From Limonium bicolor (Eukaryota; Streptophyta; Magnoliopsida; Caryophyllales; Plumbaginaceae), in the NCBI GenBank assembly GCA_023374045.1, contig JAIOTZ010000289.1, positions 1-64,000 on the forward strand: DNA of 64,000 bases, read 5' to 3'. A program made the position numbers and the translations under genes. Under the pieces are notes generated by a model. The model had not been told where the DNA came from. It saw only the letters and a list, made by a program, of their open reading frames with translations, and ran no database searches. Positions 10,655-21,751 of this stretch are shown in pieces; position 1 is the stretch's first letter, and the number at the start of each line of letters is the position of its first letter.

Positions 10655-10850
10655 CCGGCGAGAGAAGCCCGTTCTGTGGTGAGATTAATCTCTCACAAAT
10701 TTCAAAAGCTAGTATTCCTGCGTTTGGAATTCTTCCGCTTGTGAGAGAGGGTGTGGACCCAAGTTAAAATACTATCCATTATATTATGACAAGTGTTAGA
10801 TTAATCTTGACAGAAAAATAAAGCCGCTCATCGAACATGGCCGGCGACGG
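10655..10850. mobile_element. Putative MITE, copy 2 (diverged)
   Basis: Shares with 10421-10612 the order of CTTGTGAGAGAGGGTG, a GTTAAAAT-type block, GACAAGTGTTAG and an ATCGAAC ending. More diverged; ends uncertain. The pair may be an adjacent insertion or a partial duplication. Confidence 0.35.
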
Positions 10851-11048
10851 TCAACCCTGCCCTCTACTGCACGAAAAAAATTAGGTCAGCTCAACAAGAC
10901 AAAACAAAAAAGCTATCGATAAATTGGTTATACAAGGGCCGCGTGAATCATGATACATGCTTTAATAAACCATACAGCTCTTCGCTAAAGCACATTGTTG
11001 TTCCACTGAGCACGATTACAATTATAACACTATCCAGAGGTTAGGTTG

Positions 11049-11400
11049 CACTAGTTTAAAAAGGGTCTTTTTTCGGCGGTGTTTTTATGTCTTTTTCGAC
11101 AGTCGAAAATGTGCTGAAAAAGAGTCTTTCCTTATTTTCGGCGGTTTTACAACAGTCGCAAATAGTTACAATTTTCGGCGGTTCCTTAGGCCAAAACCGC
11201 CGAAAAATATGAGCTACAGAGGGCGAATTAATGTGAAAAAAGACATATTTTCGGCGGTTTGTACTTGGAACCGCCGAAAATAAGCAAAAATCGGGTCTTT
11301 TTCGGTGGTTTTAATCTTAGGAACCGCCGAAAAAGACCCTATTTTTGCTTATTTTCAGCGGTTCTAAGTAGAAACCGCCGAAAATATATCATTTTTTTTT
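11049..11400. repeat. Left TIR and subterminal repeats of the CACTA element
   Basis: CACTAG at 11049-11054, then at least eight TTTTCGGCGG-type motifs in both orientations (AACCGCCGAAAA), ending near 11390. In En/Spm the subterminal motifs bind the element's own DNA-binding protein and are needed for excision; that role here is inferred. Confidence 0.9.
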
Positions 11401-11757
11401 GTTTTTCTCGTTTTCGTTTATAATCCCACATATGTCACGAAACCTCTTAATATGCATCCAAATAGGTCCACATATCTCTCTACATCACATGGTAGAAGAT
11501 CTCATCAATCTTTGTAAGTAAATTGTCAAAAAAATCCAAAAAATAATGACACGGTGTACAATGACCATACACACCACATTTAAAATGGTCACAAATGACC
11601 ATACACCACAATTCACATAGTCACAAATGACCATATACATACACAATTGATCAAATGTTCACTAATATACTCAAAGTGGTCATTTTGTACAATCTATCTA
11701 ACCATAAAAGTCTAAAGAAAGTTCTAAATAACAATTCAAAAAAACAAAAAGCAAAAA
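11401..11757. other. CACTA internal non-coding DNA with short repeats
   Basis: Between the subterminal repeats and the last Ulp1 exon. GTCACAAATGACCATACAC-like units occur about three times at 11550-11630, with TGGTCA/TGACCA inverted halves. No coding potential seen. Confidence 0.55.
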
Positions 11758-11846
11758 TCAAACCAAATTCATGCAGACGAAATCTGCCAAATCCTCTAGC
11801 ATCCTGTTGATGGTTTCTCCGTTATATTCTCCAACACTAGGAAAAA
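11758..11846 (-). pseudogene. Probable last exon of the CACTA Ulp1 gene
   Basis: On the minus strand an open frame reads FPSVGEYNGETINRMLEDL and on to a TGA at 11758-11760. It sits just after an acceptor-like TTTTTCAAAG that the solo LTR has separated from it (13459-13470). The position after the catalytic-Cys exon, and an amphipathic C-terminal helix, fit the end of Ulp1-like proteins of CACTA elements. Short, so the call is tentative. Confidence 0.5.
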
Positions 11847-12254
11847 CCTTTTGCAAACAGGGAAATTGATATACTAAAAACTAAATTAATTAAACCTAGA
11901 AAGTAGGAAATCAATAAGTCTGTCGGGTTGCAAAAATCCCGGTCACTATAGTATAGAAAGTTAAGCAACCAGATATCGAACCGCGGGACTTGAATACATA
12001 AGCCTAAGTCCTAAGAAAACTGGAAATTCAGGGGGGTTGTGAATTGTTTTTGTGATTGAATTGAATAATACGAATCAAAGTTTAAATAGACAATTAATGA
12101 AAGTGAATGATGAGTTTGATAAAGTGAGTGGAACTCTGGGTTTGGGTCGTTCTTTACTGGTTAAATCTAGTAAAATCTGCAACTCAATTATGAGAAACGG
12201 AAAGGCCAATTCTTTCTATCTCTTCAATGCTAAATCCTAGTTCATTGAAGAGCT

Positions 12255-12309
12255 CACCTACCAGAACATGTCAACTCTAATCTAGCAGTTGGCAAAACAC
12301 ATATAGGTG
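12255..12309. other. Conserved 55-nt hairpin, solo LTR version
   Basis: Stem CACCTA/TAGGTG encloses CCAGAACATG; an inner stem CAACT/AGTTG is also possible. The corresponding segments at 14255-14309 and 41975-42029 have the same length but stem CGTTTAC/GTAAACG. Confidence 0.7.
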
Positions 12310-12944
12310 GAATAAGTGCGAAGAATTGTTAGCGTTTGTAGAAGAGATTATCTATCCGACTAATCTTTCCCCAAATCTCCAGGTTAATTGGAACTCCCTA
12401 TTAATCACCTTGTCTGATCCTAATAGGTTTCACAGAACAACTCTATAAACTCGTGAAATTAATAGAGAAGATGAATGATAATCATTAACCTAGAAACAAT
12501 CCATTACAGTCTCATAATCAAATTGCAGAATTCTTTACTACATTGTATCCATTACGAACAACCCTACCCCAGAGTTAATCCCTACTAGCCAGACATTACA
12601 AAGAAGCAGATAAATACAATCAACATAGAATTCATCTAAAGGAAGAAAAACCCTCGAGTTGAACGATTATCAAGAATCAATGGCTGCAGGCGCAAGGTTG
12701 AAGATGACGAACTGACTCCCTTCTGTCGATGCTCCTCCTCAATGATGATAATGTGCTTGATGAATGGGGATGAAGGTGAAGCTGATGCTAATGGTGTGGA
12801 TGAGTGGAAGGAGTGTTGTTTTTCAGCGTGAGAGTGTTGCGATGTAGTGATAGGTAATGAATGCCCCTCCTCTCATCTGATTAGGTCATTAAATAGAGTT
12901 TTCCTCCTCTTTCTCCCTTCAAAACGCCGAACTTCTGCTGAAAT

Positions 12945-13225
12945 TTTAGTCTCGTCCGAACATTGGTCCGACCTTCAATGTTCTGACACATTGCTTTGAG
13001 GGCTCCAAATCCAAAAGTCTCGACTTATGTCCGAACTTGGATGTTCGGACACAAATTCGGACATGCACCGTAGGTCAGACTTCCGACTTTTCTTATTGTG
13101 AAGCTCGACCCATGTCCGAACTTCGATGTCCGGACTGAAGTTCGGACATTCCATCAGGCACAGCACATGAACTCTCGAATTGCGTCCGAGCTTGGAAGTT
13201 CGGACTCAAGCTCGGACATACCTTC
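12945..13225. repeat. Array of GTCCGA/TCGGAC inverted repeats in the solo LTR
   Basis: Three or more units of about 80 bp each contain GTCCGAACTT followed by AAGTTCGGAC-type sequence, so each can fold on itself. Open frames across it on both strands (12975-13166 and 13098-13292) are a by-product. Confidence 0.75.
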
Positions 13226-13543
13226 AAAATCCTCTAAATTCATCGTTCTGACTCCAATTCGACCCCTGTTTGTTGCATCATCCCCCTTGTGAGTTAATCT
13301 ACTGTTTCCTTGGCTTTTCTCTGCATTTTAACATAGAAAAAGGTATCAACCCTTAACAAACAACAAACCAAAGGAAAACGTATGACAAGTGTGGAATATT
13401 ATCCATGCGCGTAAGAAAAATAAGCATTAAAGACCACTAAAACCATTCATATTTCCCACCTTTGAAAAACAAAACAAGACAAAATTGGTTAATCATCAAA
13501 CAATTATATTAGTAATTGAAAAATAAATATAACTTCGATATAC

Positions 13544-13812
13544 CTGTTCTAACGGATCATCCATCTCACCAAATAGGGTGACTATGTCATGCATATACCT
13601 CATGACATAATACCCACACTCTGAACCTCCGGGTTGACGTGAACACTTAAACACGGGAAGAACAGAACTAATTATATAAGACATTTATTTGTGATTACAA
13701 CCAATCAATAGTAAACAAGTAAATGATGACGCATTTACCTTCACTGAAGTCCATTGGATGGCATTTTTGACCGTACACCAAGCTCTGCCATCAAAACACC
13801 TTGATACACACT
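13544..13812 (-). pseudogene. CACTA Ulp1 protease, exons with the catalytic cysteine
   Basis: The downstream exon (about 13544-13664) encodes RQPGGSECGYYVMRYMHD, the Gln and Cys (codon at 13616-13618) signature of C48/Ulp1 peptidases, and ends at a CAG/GTATAT donor. The upstream exon (about 13739-13812) encodes CFDGRAWCTVKNAIQW and ends at a GTAAAT donor. The His/Asp exon of the same protein is at 27181-27290, now 13 kb away because a retroelement sits in the intron. Ulp1 enzymes cleave SUMO conjugates; many plant CACTA elements carry a copy of unknown purpose. Confidence 0.85.
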
Positions 13813-14254
13813 GCATAATTATTATCATCAACATACATTAATTAAACTAGGTGCAAACGATTTATTTGATGTATTAAATGCTAAGAATTAATCCGAGAAA
13901 TCAACAAATCAATAGACCGTCGGGTTGCAAAAATCCCGGTCATAGTAGTATAGCAATTTAGAAGCGACCAGGATCCACGGGACTTGAGGTAAATAAGTCT
14001 AGCCTAAGACAATGGGTAATTCAAAAGGGGTTGTTTTTGTTTTGGGATTTAAATAAATAACAAGAACGAGATAATTAAAATAACAGACAGGAAAATAAAT
14101 AACAGATAAAATTAAGTGATAGATGATATGGATGAACGGGACTCTGGGTTCAGGTTAAAACCGTTTGATCAATTATGTCGACTGGTTAATTAAAGACAGA
14201 TTGGCAAAATTCCTAATATTTTCTTAAGAGCTAAATCCTAGTCTCAGAAGAACT

Positions 14255-14309
14255 CGTTTACCAGAAATGCGGGGTCTAGTCTAGACTCGAGCAGAAACAT
14301 ATGTAAACG
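14255..14309. other. Conserved 55-nt hairpin, Athila-derivative version
   Basis: Stem CGTTTAC/GTAAACG, length 55. The partner LTR copy is at 24851-24905 with one stem mismatch (CGTATAC). Confidence 0.7.
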
Positions 14310-14444
14310 GATTAAGTACGAGGAATAATAATTTGCGTCTGCAGGAATAATTAATTAATCCAATCAATAATTCCACAGATATACAGATTAATTTGACCGA
14401 TCTATTTATCACTTGGTCGGATCAAAATAGATTTAGTAAAACAT

Positions 14445-15275
14445 GTAACACCCCGACTTAACCGATCAATAGTCCGAACGATGCGCCAACGATGACCTAG
14501 CAAGTCTAAACAGCGGATTCACAACTTATGCTCGGGTGTCACAGACGTCAACCACCCGCGTGGTTGACACAACAACAACATCAATACTAAGATGCGGTCC
14601 GATTGACTGGAATTAAAACACAATCAAATCCAAGTACAATAGAAATTACAGACCAAGTACCGAGAATTCTACAACATAAGTCTTAGTTCAACAACAAGAT
14701 CAAAAGTACAACAAGGTCATAACCCATACATTAACCACACACTACTAACAGTCCTGCCCATTTGGACTACCCCCATGGTAGTCACCCGTGCCTACTCTTC
14801 GCCCGCTTCTCGTTTCATACCTGTAAAAATAAAGGACTCAGCAACTATGCCGAGTATGAACGTGTGAAGCCCGCATGTTACCGGGCTACACGACTACTTG
14901 GTCGAATATAATTAAGTTCAATTTCATGCAATAGAAAAAAAAACAATAACATATAGCATACAACATCATAAGACAACACACACATGTTGGCATAAAGATA
15001 ACACCAAGCATCTCAAGCATGCAAAACAAGTAGAGTCTTTTTGTAGAATTCGTATAATGATGATCCACACAGTGGGATCATACAATATTGAGTGTTTTCG
15101 TCTCTTTCTCTTTGTTTCCACCAAGTGCACTTCTCTTTCTCTTTCTTGCACCGGTCTGGGGATGTAGATTGATTCCCTTGACCGTATAATGCGGGTGCCC
15201 ATCTTTCTCTGGTTCTCATTGATTTACTGTGTGTTTTTTTGTTACCGCACGTTGGAGGACGTCTCCTCCATAGCT
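14445..15275. other. Solo-LTR sequence without genes
   Basis: Begins GTAACACCCCGACTTAACCG. Minus-strand frames at 14886-15219 have no similarity I can name. Confidence 0.5.
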
Positions 15276-15429
15276 AGTCCCCCATTCCCGGTGTCATGCG
15301 CCGAGAAAGCGGAGTCGCCTCTTGACTCCAGGATAAGCTCCCCCAAGTTGTCACTCCCCCATTCCCGACGTCATGCGCCGGGAAAGCGGAGTCGCCTCTA
15401 GACTCCAGGATGTGCTCCACATAGAAGGG
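15276..15429. repeat. 77-bp tandem duplication in the 5.9-kb LTR
   Basis: Two copies of a GC-rich unit containing CCCCCATTCCCG, TCATGCGCCG, GAAAGCGGAGTCGCCTCT and GACTCCAGGA, offset by 77 bp and differing at a few bases. Confidence 0.8.
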
Positions 15430-16591
15430 CGAAGGATCTGATGCAGATACCAACTCCCGAATATTCCATACCGCGCGGCCCGAGATGTCGTCTTCCAGGG
15501 TTATCCTCATGTCCCACCAATCGAGATTTGCTCTTCATTATCATTCATGCATAGACACCATAGTGGGTGTCTTGGTACGTCCTCCTTAGTTAGAGAGGAG
15601 TTCCCCTTATAGTGTTTTCTTTGTTTTTCATAGTTCTCAGTGTTTCATCTCAAATCACATAAACGCAAAGGGACTAAACTACTGTGTGCGCGCAATGATA
15701 CACCACAACGATATAACAATCATCCAACATGATAACAAGCAATCCAATTTTCATGCTTTAATCTTAAGGTCTTTTCACAAATAGCACACAGCACACAAGC
15801 CGTGTAACACGGCAACATACGAACCACACATGTCCATACCTTTTTCGCTAGTTCGGGTTGTCTCACACTCGGAGTCCCGGTCGGAGCCCGCTACAACCCT
15901 AGAGTTAATTAAAACAATGTGTCAGTTCATTATTTTATGTGATGACACTTTATATCGTATGTTATTCCTTAGGTATGTTGTTACATGCTTAGTTTAGATT
16001 GACTCTAAAATTTCACATGCATCAATCCTAGGCTTAACTTACTCCTAGGATGGTTCATATCTTTATTCACATATTAACTAAACCCTTTTTTCCTTAGTTG
16101 ATGTTTTAGGGCGTTTTAGAAGGTAATTATGTAACAAGTTGGTATAACATAGATATGGCTCATCTAATGTGTATTCTTTCCTTGGATAAATAGGTGGGCA
16201 ATATTTTGACCCTTGTATAATGATAATATGGATCATAGAATATTCCTGAACCCATTTATGCAGCAGTCCAAAAGTTTCTAAGTTTGAAACACAAGTATAT
16301 TATTAAACGCCACCTTTAAGGTAATAATTGATGTTCAACCTTCTCTCCATGTTTCGCTAACCTAGTTATGTTCATTAGCTATGGCTTGGGTTCATTACTA
16401 CACCTGAATCCCACTTATATTACTCTTGTAACAAGATTATATTATCAAGGAAAACTGAAACCGCAAGTTACTCATTCTTTCTTGGTTATTGTTGTTGGTT
16501 AGTGCAGTTTGGGTTTGTTTCTTCTTTGTAGGATTCACCCCACTAGTTGTGGGTGTTAGTTAGATTATAAGTTCACACATAAGTCATTAAA

Positions 16592-16607
16592 CCCCCCCCC
16601 CCCCCCC
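16592..16607. repeat. Poly-C run
   Basis: Sixteen consecutive C residues within the 5.9-kb LTR. Length may be unreliable in the assembly. Confidence 0.8.
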
Positions 16608-16839
16608 TTATACCTACTGGTGATAGTTCTACAGAGGTAATACAGTTATAGGAAAACTGAGACATGACTTGGGTATCTCTTCTTCTTACACATCTGTTCA
16701 TTCACAAATCTGCTGTCCAACGTTTCCTAAGTTACTTGCCAAGTTAGTTAAGATGTCAGGTAGCCTCAAACTATAACTCAGCCCAAAACAACTCCATTAA
16801 TCCCTCTGGAAATTCATCATACAGAAGCAAGAAGGCTAG

Positions 16840-18700
16840 AATCCAGAAACCAATAACTGTGTATATATATTCTTCTTCTGTTTTCCATCGGTTGTCTGAT
16901 TCCTAAATCGCCCAATGATTTTGCCACTTAAATTACCTCTATAGTAATGTTTATAGTTCACACCTAAGACACCACTACACTCCAATGCCTCAGAAAAGAA
17001 CCTGTTATACAGAAAGCAAATTTTCAGAAACCAAAACACCCACCTTCTGTATCAGTTCCTGTTATCATTCTTGTACTCCTTCTGCACACTAACACATCTG
17101 TCTCTGATTCATCCCCATGTACTCCTAATCCAACTACTTGTTTTATCTCCATCTTAAAATCACAACTTCACAAATGACACTCACCTAGCCCCTTGTACAG
17201 AAATAGAAATAATCTTCCAGAACAAATATAAAACTGAAAGCAGGCACTGCTATATCTTTCTATAATTTCCTTTGTCTTTCTTTACTGTTCTCAATCTATT
17301 TTTTTTGCTCCCTTTTAAGCATCTTTACTTAATTAGTGTGTTAATACGTTTCAAGGCTCGAGAACAGACCAAGACTAACCTAGACAGTGTCCCCAAGTTC
17401 CTCTGTACAAAACCAGAAACCTGCTAAGTTAAAACCCAACAATCTGATAAGTCCTTTTCTTTTCTGTTTTCACTTTCACTCTTTATCCTGATCTCGATCT
17501 CCCCACTTGTACACTAGGTTGGCAGGGCTAAAGCTCATCATCCACCCAACACACTCTCTTCCTATTATCTCCAAGAAGTCAGTGTACATACATCCAAACA
17601 ACTCTCAGAAACCAGTATTTGAAACTGATATAAACAGACAAAAAAATCTGTAACTTAAAGCTGGTAACTAATATTTCTCTTTGTTTCTCTTTTCTATCTC
17701 GAGCCTGCTTTCTGTTATTTAAGCCACTTCTCAATTTTCTTCAACTGTCTCAGTTACCTAGTTAGGTGATCCATTACAGCCCCAGCTCTAATATAATCCC
17801 AAGGTAATGTGTGAAACTCACAGAAGCTACTACTGGGGTAAAACTTCAGAAACTTTAGAAACTGCAACTTTCACATTCTGATATTTTATTCTCATTTCAG
17901 TCTGTTTGTTTACCGTCTGTATTTTCAAATTCGATTTCTGTTTTCACACCTTGCGCACTCATTTAATTAGGTATTTCAGTTAAGCTTTTAAACCTTAAAT
18001 AACCCACGTGACATTCAGTATGGAGAAGCTGATATACAGAAACACAAATTCAGGATTGAGGAACTGAAACCTAAACTGATCTGAATGTAACAGACCATGG
18101 ACTGTCACATTTCCTTTCTGTTACTTGACTTTTTTTTCTTTTCCAATCATATACTTTCCTTGTAAGATAGATTAGGAGTTTCTCATCTTCATTTTAAACC
18201 TATACAACCCTTAAGTCCCTTCTGAAACCGAAACCCAAACAAAACTTCAGAAACTAAAATTTTGAGCCGATGCATTCCTTTTTCTGTCATTGTTTTCTTC
18301 TTCTGTTTTACTTCTGTTCTACTTCTCTCCTAGCCTTATATCACTCAAAGGCACTAGGTTAAAACTACTGAGACCATTATACAGAGACTACCTTGTTGTA
18401 GAAAACATAAAGTGGAAGAAAACTGATATTATCACCTGATATCTTTCATTTCAGTTCTGTTTGGTTTTCTGTTACCATATCTTCTATCTCTTTTCCTTTC
18501 TTTCCAAATTCTCTAGTTCGGTATATAGTTCCCTTTAGGTTCTCTATCTACATGCTCGAGTGTTAGCAAACTAAGCTGGAGCTCTAAACCACTCAAAACC
18601 ACAATAATTCAACCTCGGGAACAAATATTTAACAGAAGCAAAACAGTTATAGGTTTGCATGTTTTGTTTCTGGTTACAGGATTTGTTACAGAGTAGCTCA
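16840..18700. repeat. Degenerate long-period repeat field in the 5.9-kb LTR
   Basis: Modules of roughly 200 bp repeat the theme CAGAAACnnAAAACTGA, then CTTTCTGTTTTC-type pyrimidine tracts, then CTAGGTTA. At least seven are visible by eye. Identity between modules is low. No genes. Confidence 0.5.
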
Positions 18701-19964
18701 CCTCTTTATCCTAGTTGCTCCTCCTTGTAGTCCCTTGGCAAGTGTGAGCTCCCTGGTCCTTGAACTCTCAACTACACTGGGGTGATTGCACAGGAGTTAT
18801 TCTTTGACAAACCAGAAGAGACTGACAAAGGATGAACCAAAGTAAAGGAGCTTGGTTCTGGTTTACCTGAAACTTATCACCAGGCTAGTGTGTTGATTTT
18901 GTATCAGGTTATGGTGGAGATGCAGAAGCAGTAGCTTGAAAGGAGGCCAGTTGCACTGACTGAAATAGAGCATTAGCTCAGGAAGGGAAAGGGTCAGGAA
19001 TAGTAGGAGAACATAAAGCAAGGACAGAAACAGAAACTAGGTGAAGAGGACGTAAGGAGGATGACTCATTTTCTCACCGTGACTGAGAATTCTTTTTCTT
19101 CAGACTGTCGTGGGCTTTTCCTCAACAATGCCCCAGCACAAACCACCAGATTATCCCAGCAGCTTCCATGCGAGAAGGAAGTAAAAACAGAAGGATCAAG
19201 AACAACGGTTGTTTGTTTTTTTTTCTTAACCAAGTAGCGAAAGAAGAAGATGGAGAAATCGATTGCAGCTTACCCTACTCCTTGCTTCAAGCTTACAGGG
19301 CTGGAGTCACGGTCTACCAGACAGGGAGGAGATATGGAGGCGTGGCTATTAATGTTGGTGTTAGTCTTTACTGATTCCTATGGCTTGGGAGTTTGGAAGG
19401 AGGGAATAACATTCACTGCCATGCCTGGCTGTCTGTTGAGTGCCTTACTATAGTCAGGAATATCTCAGTTTGCTTCATACTCTATTACAGAGAAACGGTA
19501 GGAGGAATCTGTGGGAATTAGAGAACAAGAAAGACACCGGTGCGTGGGTGTTTGCTTGTTTGAACAGAAAACAAGGCAATTCCCCTCTGTCTCAGGTCAT
19601 CGTGCAAATCAAGGTAATCGTTAGTATTATTCTTCTTTGTTGTTGTGCTGGCATTAGTCGACATTGTTAATGTTAGCTTTTCTTTTGTTTTCACGCATAT
19701 AACCGAGGACTGGGGCTGAGGGGCGTGAGTTTCAGGGGAAAGAGCTGTCTGGTTTGTCTCCATTTACAGGGGGAAATTATGGGCGAGGAATTTAATAACA
19801 GGCGACAGAGCCTGGATCTGGTAGTTCTGTTTTTTTTTGTGGTTTGATTCTGTTATGCATCGAGGAAAAAGAAGGAGAGGGCGACGCAGTTAATTCTTCC
19901 TTTTGTTTCTGTATTTAGCTCGTTGATTGGTACTAGTTTCAATTTGCGCAGGTTAATAGCTGAA

Positions 19965-20060
19965 TACGAGCATAGCTCACCCGGTTACAGCGTTTATAAG
20001 GTATACAAGAGGTCTTGGGTTCAAGTTTCAGCGGGAGCGTCCTTGCTCCTTTTTCTATCT
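19965..20060 (+). mobile_element. SINE-like or tRNA-like Pol III sequence
   Basis: An A-box-like TAGCTCACCCGG (19973-19984; one mismatch to TRGCNNARYNGG) is followed after a 33-bp gap by a B-box-like GGTTCAAGTTT (20018-20028; near GGTTCRANYCC). The wording, CTCACCCGGTTA then GAGGTCTTGGGTTCAAG, resembles plant SINE heads. No matching tail or TSD was found and no cloverleaf forms, so it may be a partial or ancient SINE captured in the LTR. Confidence 0.5.
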
Positions 20061-20867
20061 ATTTTTTTGTATAACTATATACATACTTATTTATATATAT
20101 GCAGGACCATATACTATATCGTTTTATATTTATTTGCTTATTGTTACAAGGTTATGCGACGTTATCATTTTATTACAATCGTAACGTTACATATTTGTAG
20201 TTTTCGTATTTGTACATACACATGTATATACATATACTAGATTTAATTGTTCGTGTTATAAAACGTGTTATGATTTAATACGTTAAATATTTAGGGGTAT
20301 TTCAAAACAAATCAATAAACTCATGACATTTATTAAAAGCGCAAGAATAACATTAATCGTAACAATCCGTAATTAATTAAAACCAGAAAATATAAATTAC
20401 ATAATTAAAACAAACTGAAATAAACCATCCCCAGAGTAAATCCTCTAAACCGACATAATAAATAAATAGACAGAATAAGAAATCATCTTATCTGACATCC
20501 TGATATTGCGTTGTTATCTGGACTGATAATATGTCGATTTATAGGTTGGATAATGGGTGTATGTATGAGCGGTACTATACGGTCGTGGTGATTATATGGA
20601 AATGGAATAGATGAAATGAGATAGAAATTGTGTACGGTGGTGGAATGGATGGAGGCGTGAATGAATTGATGGAGTCGGTCGTGTTCGGTTGGTGATCGGT
20701 GGTAATATGAAGATGGTGTATAGTGGGCGATGATGGATGGATGAACAAGTACAAGGCGGGTGAGTATGGTTGTGGTGGATCGATGAGCAGATGATGAATA
20801 TCAAGAGAATTTGACAGAGGCGTAGGCCTCTGGCCTTCCGTGTGTTGAGTGTCGATCGATGATCTCC

Positions 20868-20874
20868 TTATATA
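20868..20874 (-). promoter_or_regulatory. TATA box of the Athila-derivative LTR (left copy)
   Basis: CTATATAAGG on the minus strand; the same sequence occurs in the right LTR at 25603-25610. Pyrimidine-rich sequence follows downstream, as expected of the transcribed R/U5 region. The 55-nt hairpin lies downstream and so is in the transcript. Confidence 0.6.
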
Positions 20875-21751
20875 GCCAACATAAATTATAGTAGCCAACC
20901 AAGTGATAAAGTGCTGCGTTGCAGCCCTGTTGCATGTCAGTGTGTGCCACCGGGAGGATCCATATCCTCACCAAAAAAATATTTTCATCAATCTTCATTC
21001 CAGCAATGAGAATATAATGCAGTCCACGTGCATGTCAAAAGATCAGCCCAAATATATCATGTGCATATATGGCTGCCCTCCTCACGAATTTCAGATCAAA
21101 TATAATAATAAGATGAAAGATCAATCCCACGTGCAGCGCATATGAGTAATAATATGCCCATAATTAATCATCAATCAACTCCAAATATGTAGTGCGTGTG
21201 AGTGCTCATTCTAATCTTCATGTGCGACAGTTCACAATGAATTCATGGGCTGCGTGAAAGATCGATAATATTCACCGCTTGTCTGTTGTCCGGGCGTGGC
21301 AATTGATGGAATAATGTTTGTTTCCTAAGCCCACTTGCACTCCACCGCCTCTATGTAATAATTTGATTAAATATTAATCTCTAATCTTGACGCTGCATTT
21401 GACGTGAATAACAGGCATCGACCGTGAGTGAATTGCCAATATAAGGCAAGTAAATTTCCATGCATTCATCAATGTCGTTCACATTGATATCATTAATCTG
21501 AGTATGATTAATGTAAAAGTGAGCAGCCGTGAGTATATATATATATTATCACCGTTTGTTGAGTTGTATTACTTATGAGATGAAGAGTGTAAATCCAAGA
21601 CTTTTTCCTGCATTTGATACATAAAATGTATCAGTTCATATCAAAACATAAATCTAAGGAAAAGCATATGATAAGGGAGAAATACGACATGAATTGTTAT
21701 GAAAATAGAAAGAATTAAAGCCCTAAATATATACGTATTTCGCACTTATCA

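Larger units (their letters stand above)
11852..13458 (-). mobile_element. Solo LTR, Athila-related, 1.6 kb
   Basis: Flanked by exact 5-bp duplications CCTTT (11847-11851 and 13459-13463). Read on the minus strand it starts TGGGAAATATG and ends GTTTGCA, so it has TG...CA ends. Blocks near its right end in that reading, TCGGGTTGCAAAAATCCCGG and a 55-nt hairpin (12255-12309), are shared with the two Athila-like elements in this window, but overall sequence is diverged. No internal region is present, so it is a solo LTR left by LTR-LTR recombination. Confidence 0.85.
14444..20304 (-). mobile_element. Solo LTR of 5.9 kb, Tekay-like termini
   Basis: Exact AAACA duplications (14439-14443, 20305-20309) and ends TGTAACACCCC...GGGGTATTTCA, as in the element at 30736. 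I see no second copy of either terminus, no iMet primer site and no polypurine tract inside, so it behaves as one very long LTR rather than an LTR pair with an internal region. It shares an ACTTGGTCGAAT-type block (about 14895) with 31348-31360. Short frames inside have no recognisable domains. An alternative is a non-autonomous element whose own LTRs are too diverged to see. Confidence 0.8.
13852..21751 (-). repeat. Left (3') LTR of the Athila-like derivative, with a nested solo LTR
   Basis: Starts TGCAAACGATTT on the plus strand and ends CGCACTTATCA. It pairs with 24443-27103 at high identity, apart from the guest at 14444-20304 here and a LINE in the partner. The TATATA run near 21535 is shorter here than its partner near 26880. 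Confidence 0.93.

Noticed and set aside
10975..11048. Displaced 5' exon of the CRK gene next to the left CACTA end
   Set aside because: One frame reads HCCSTEHDYNYNTIQRLG, loosely like a CRK N-terminus, but it cannot be joined in frame to 59502 with a 3-bp TSD and no start or signal peptide is visible.
12975..13292. Overlapping frames on both strands of the solo LTR
   Set aside because: Created by the GTCCGA/TCGGAC inverted repeats, which read through on both strands.
19973..20028. A tRNA gene
   Set aside because: Boxes A and B are present but no cloverleaf or anticodon stem forms; a SINE-like relic fits better.
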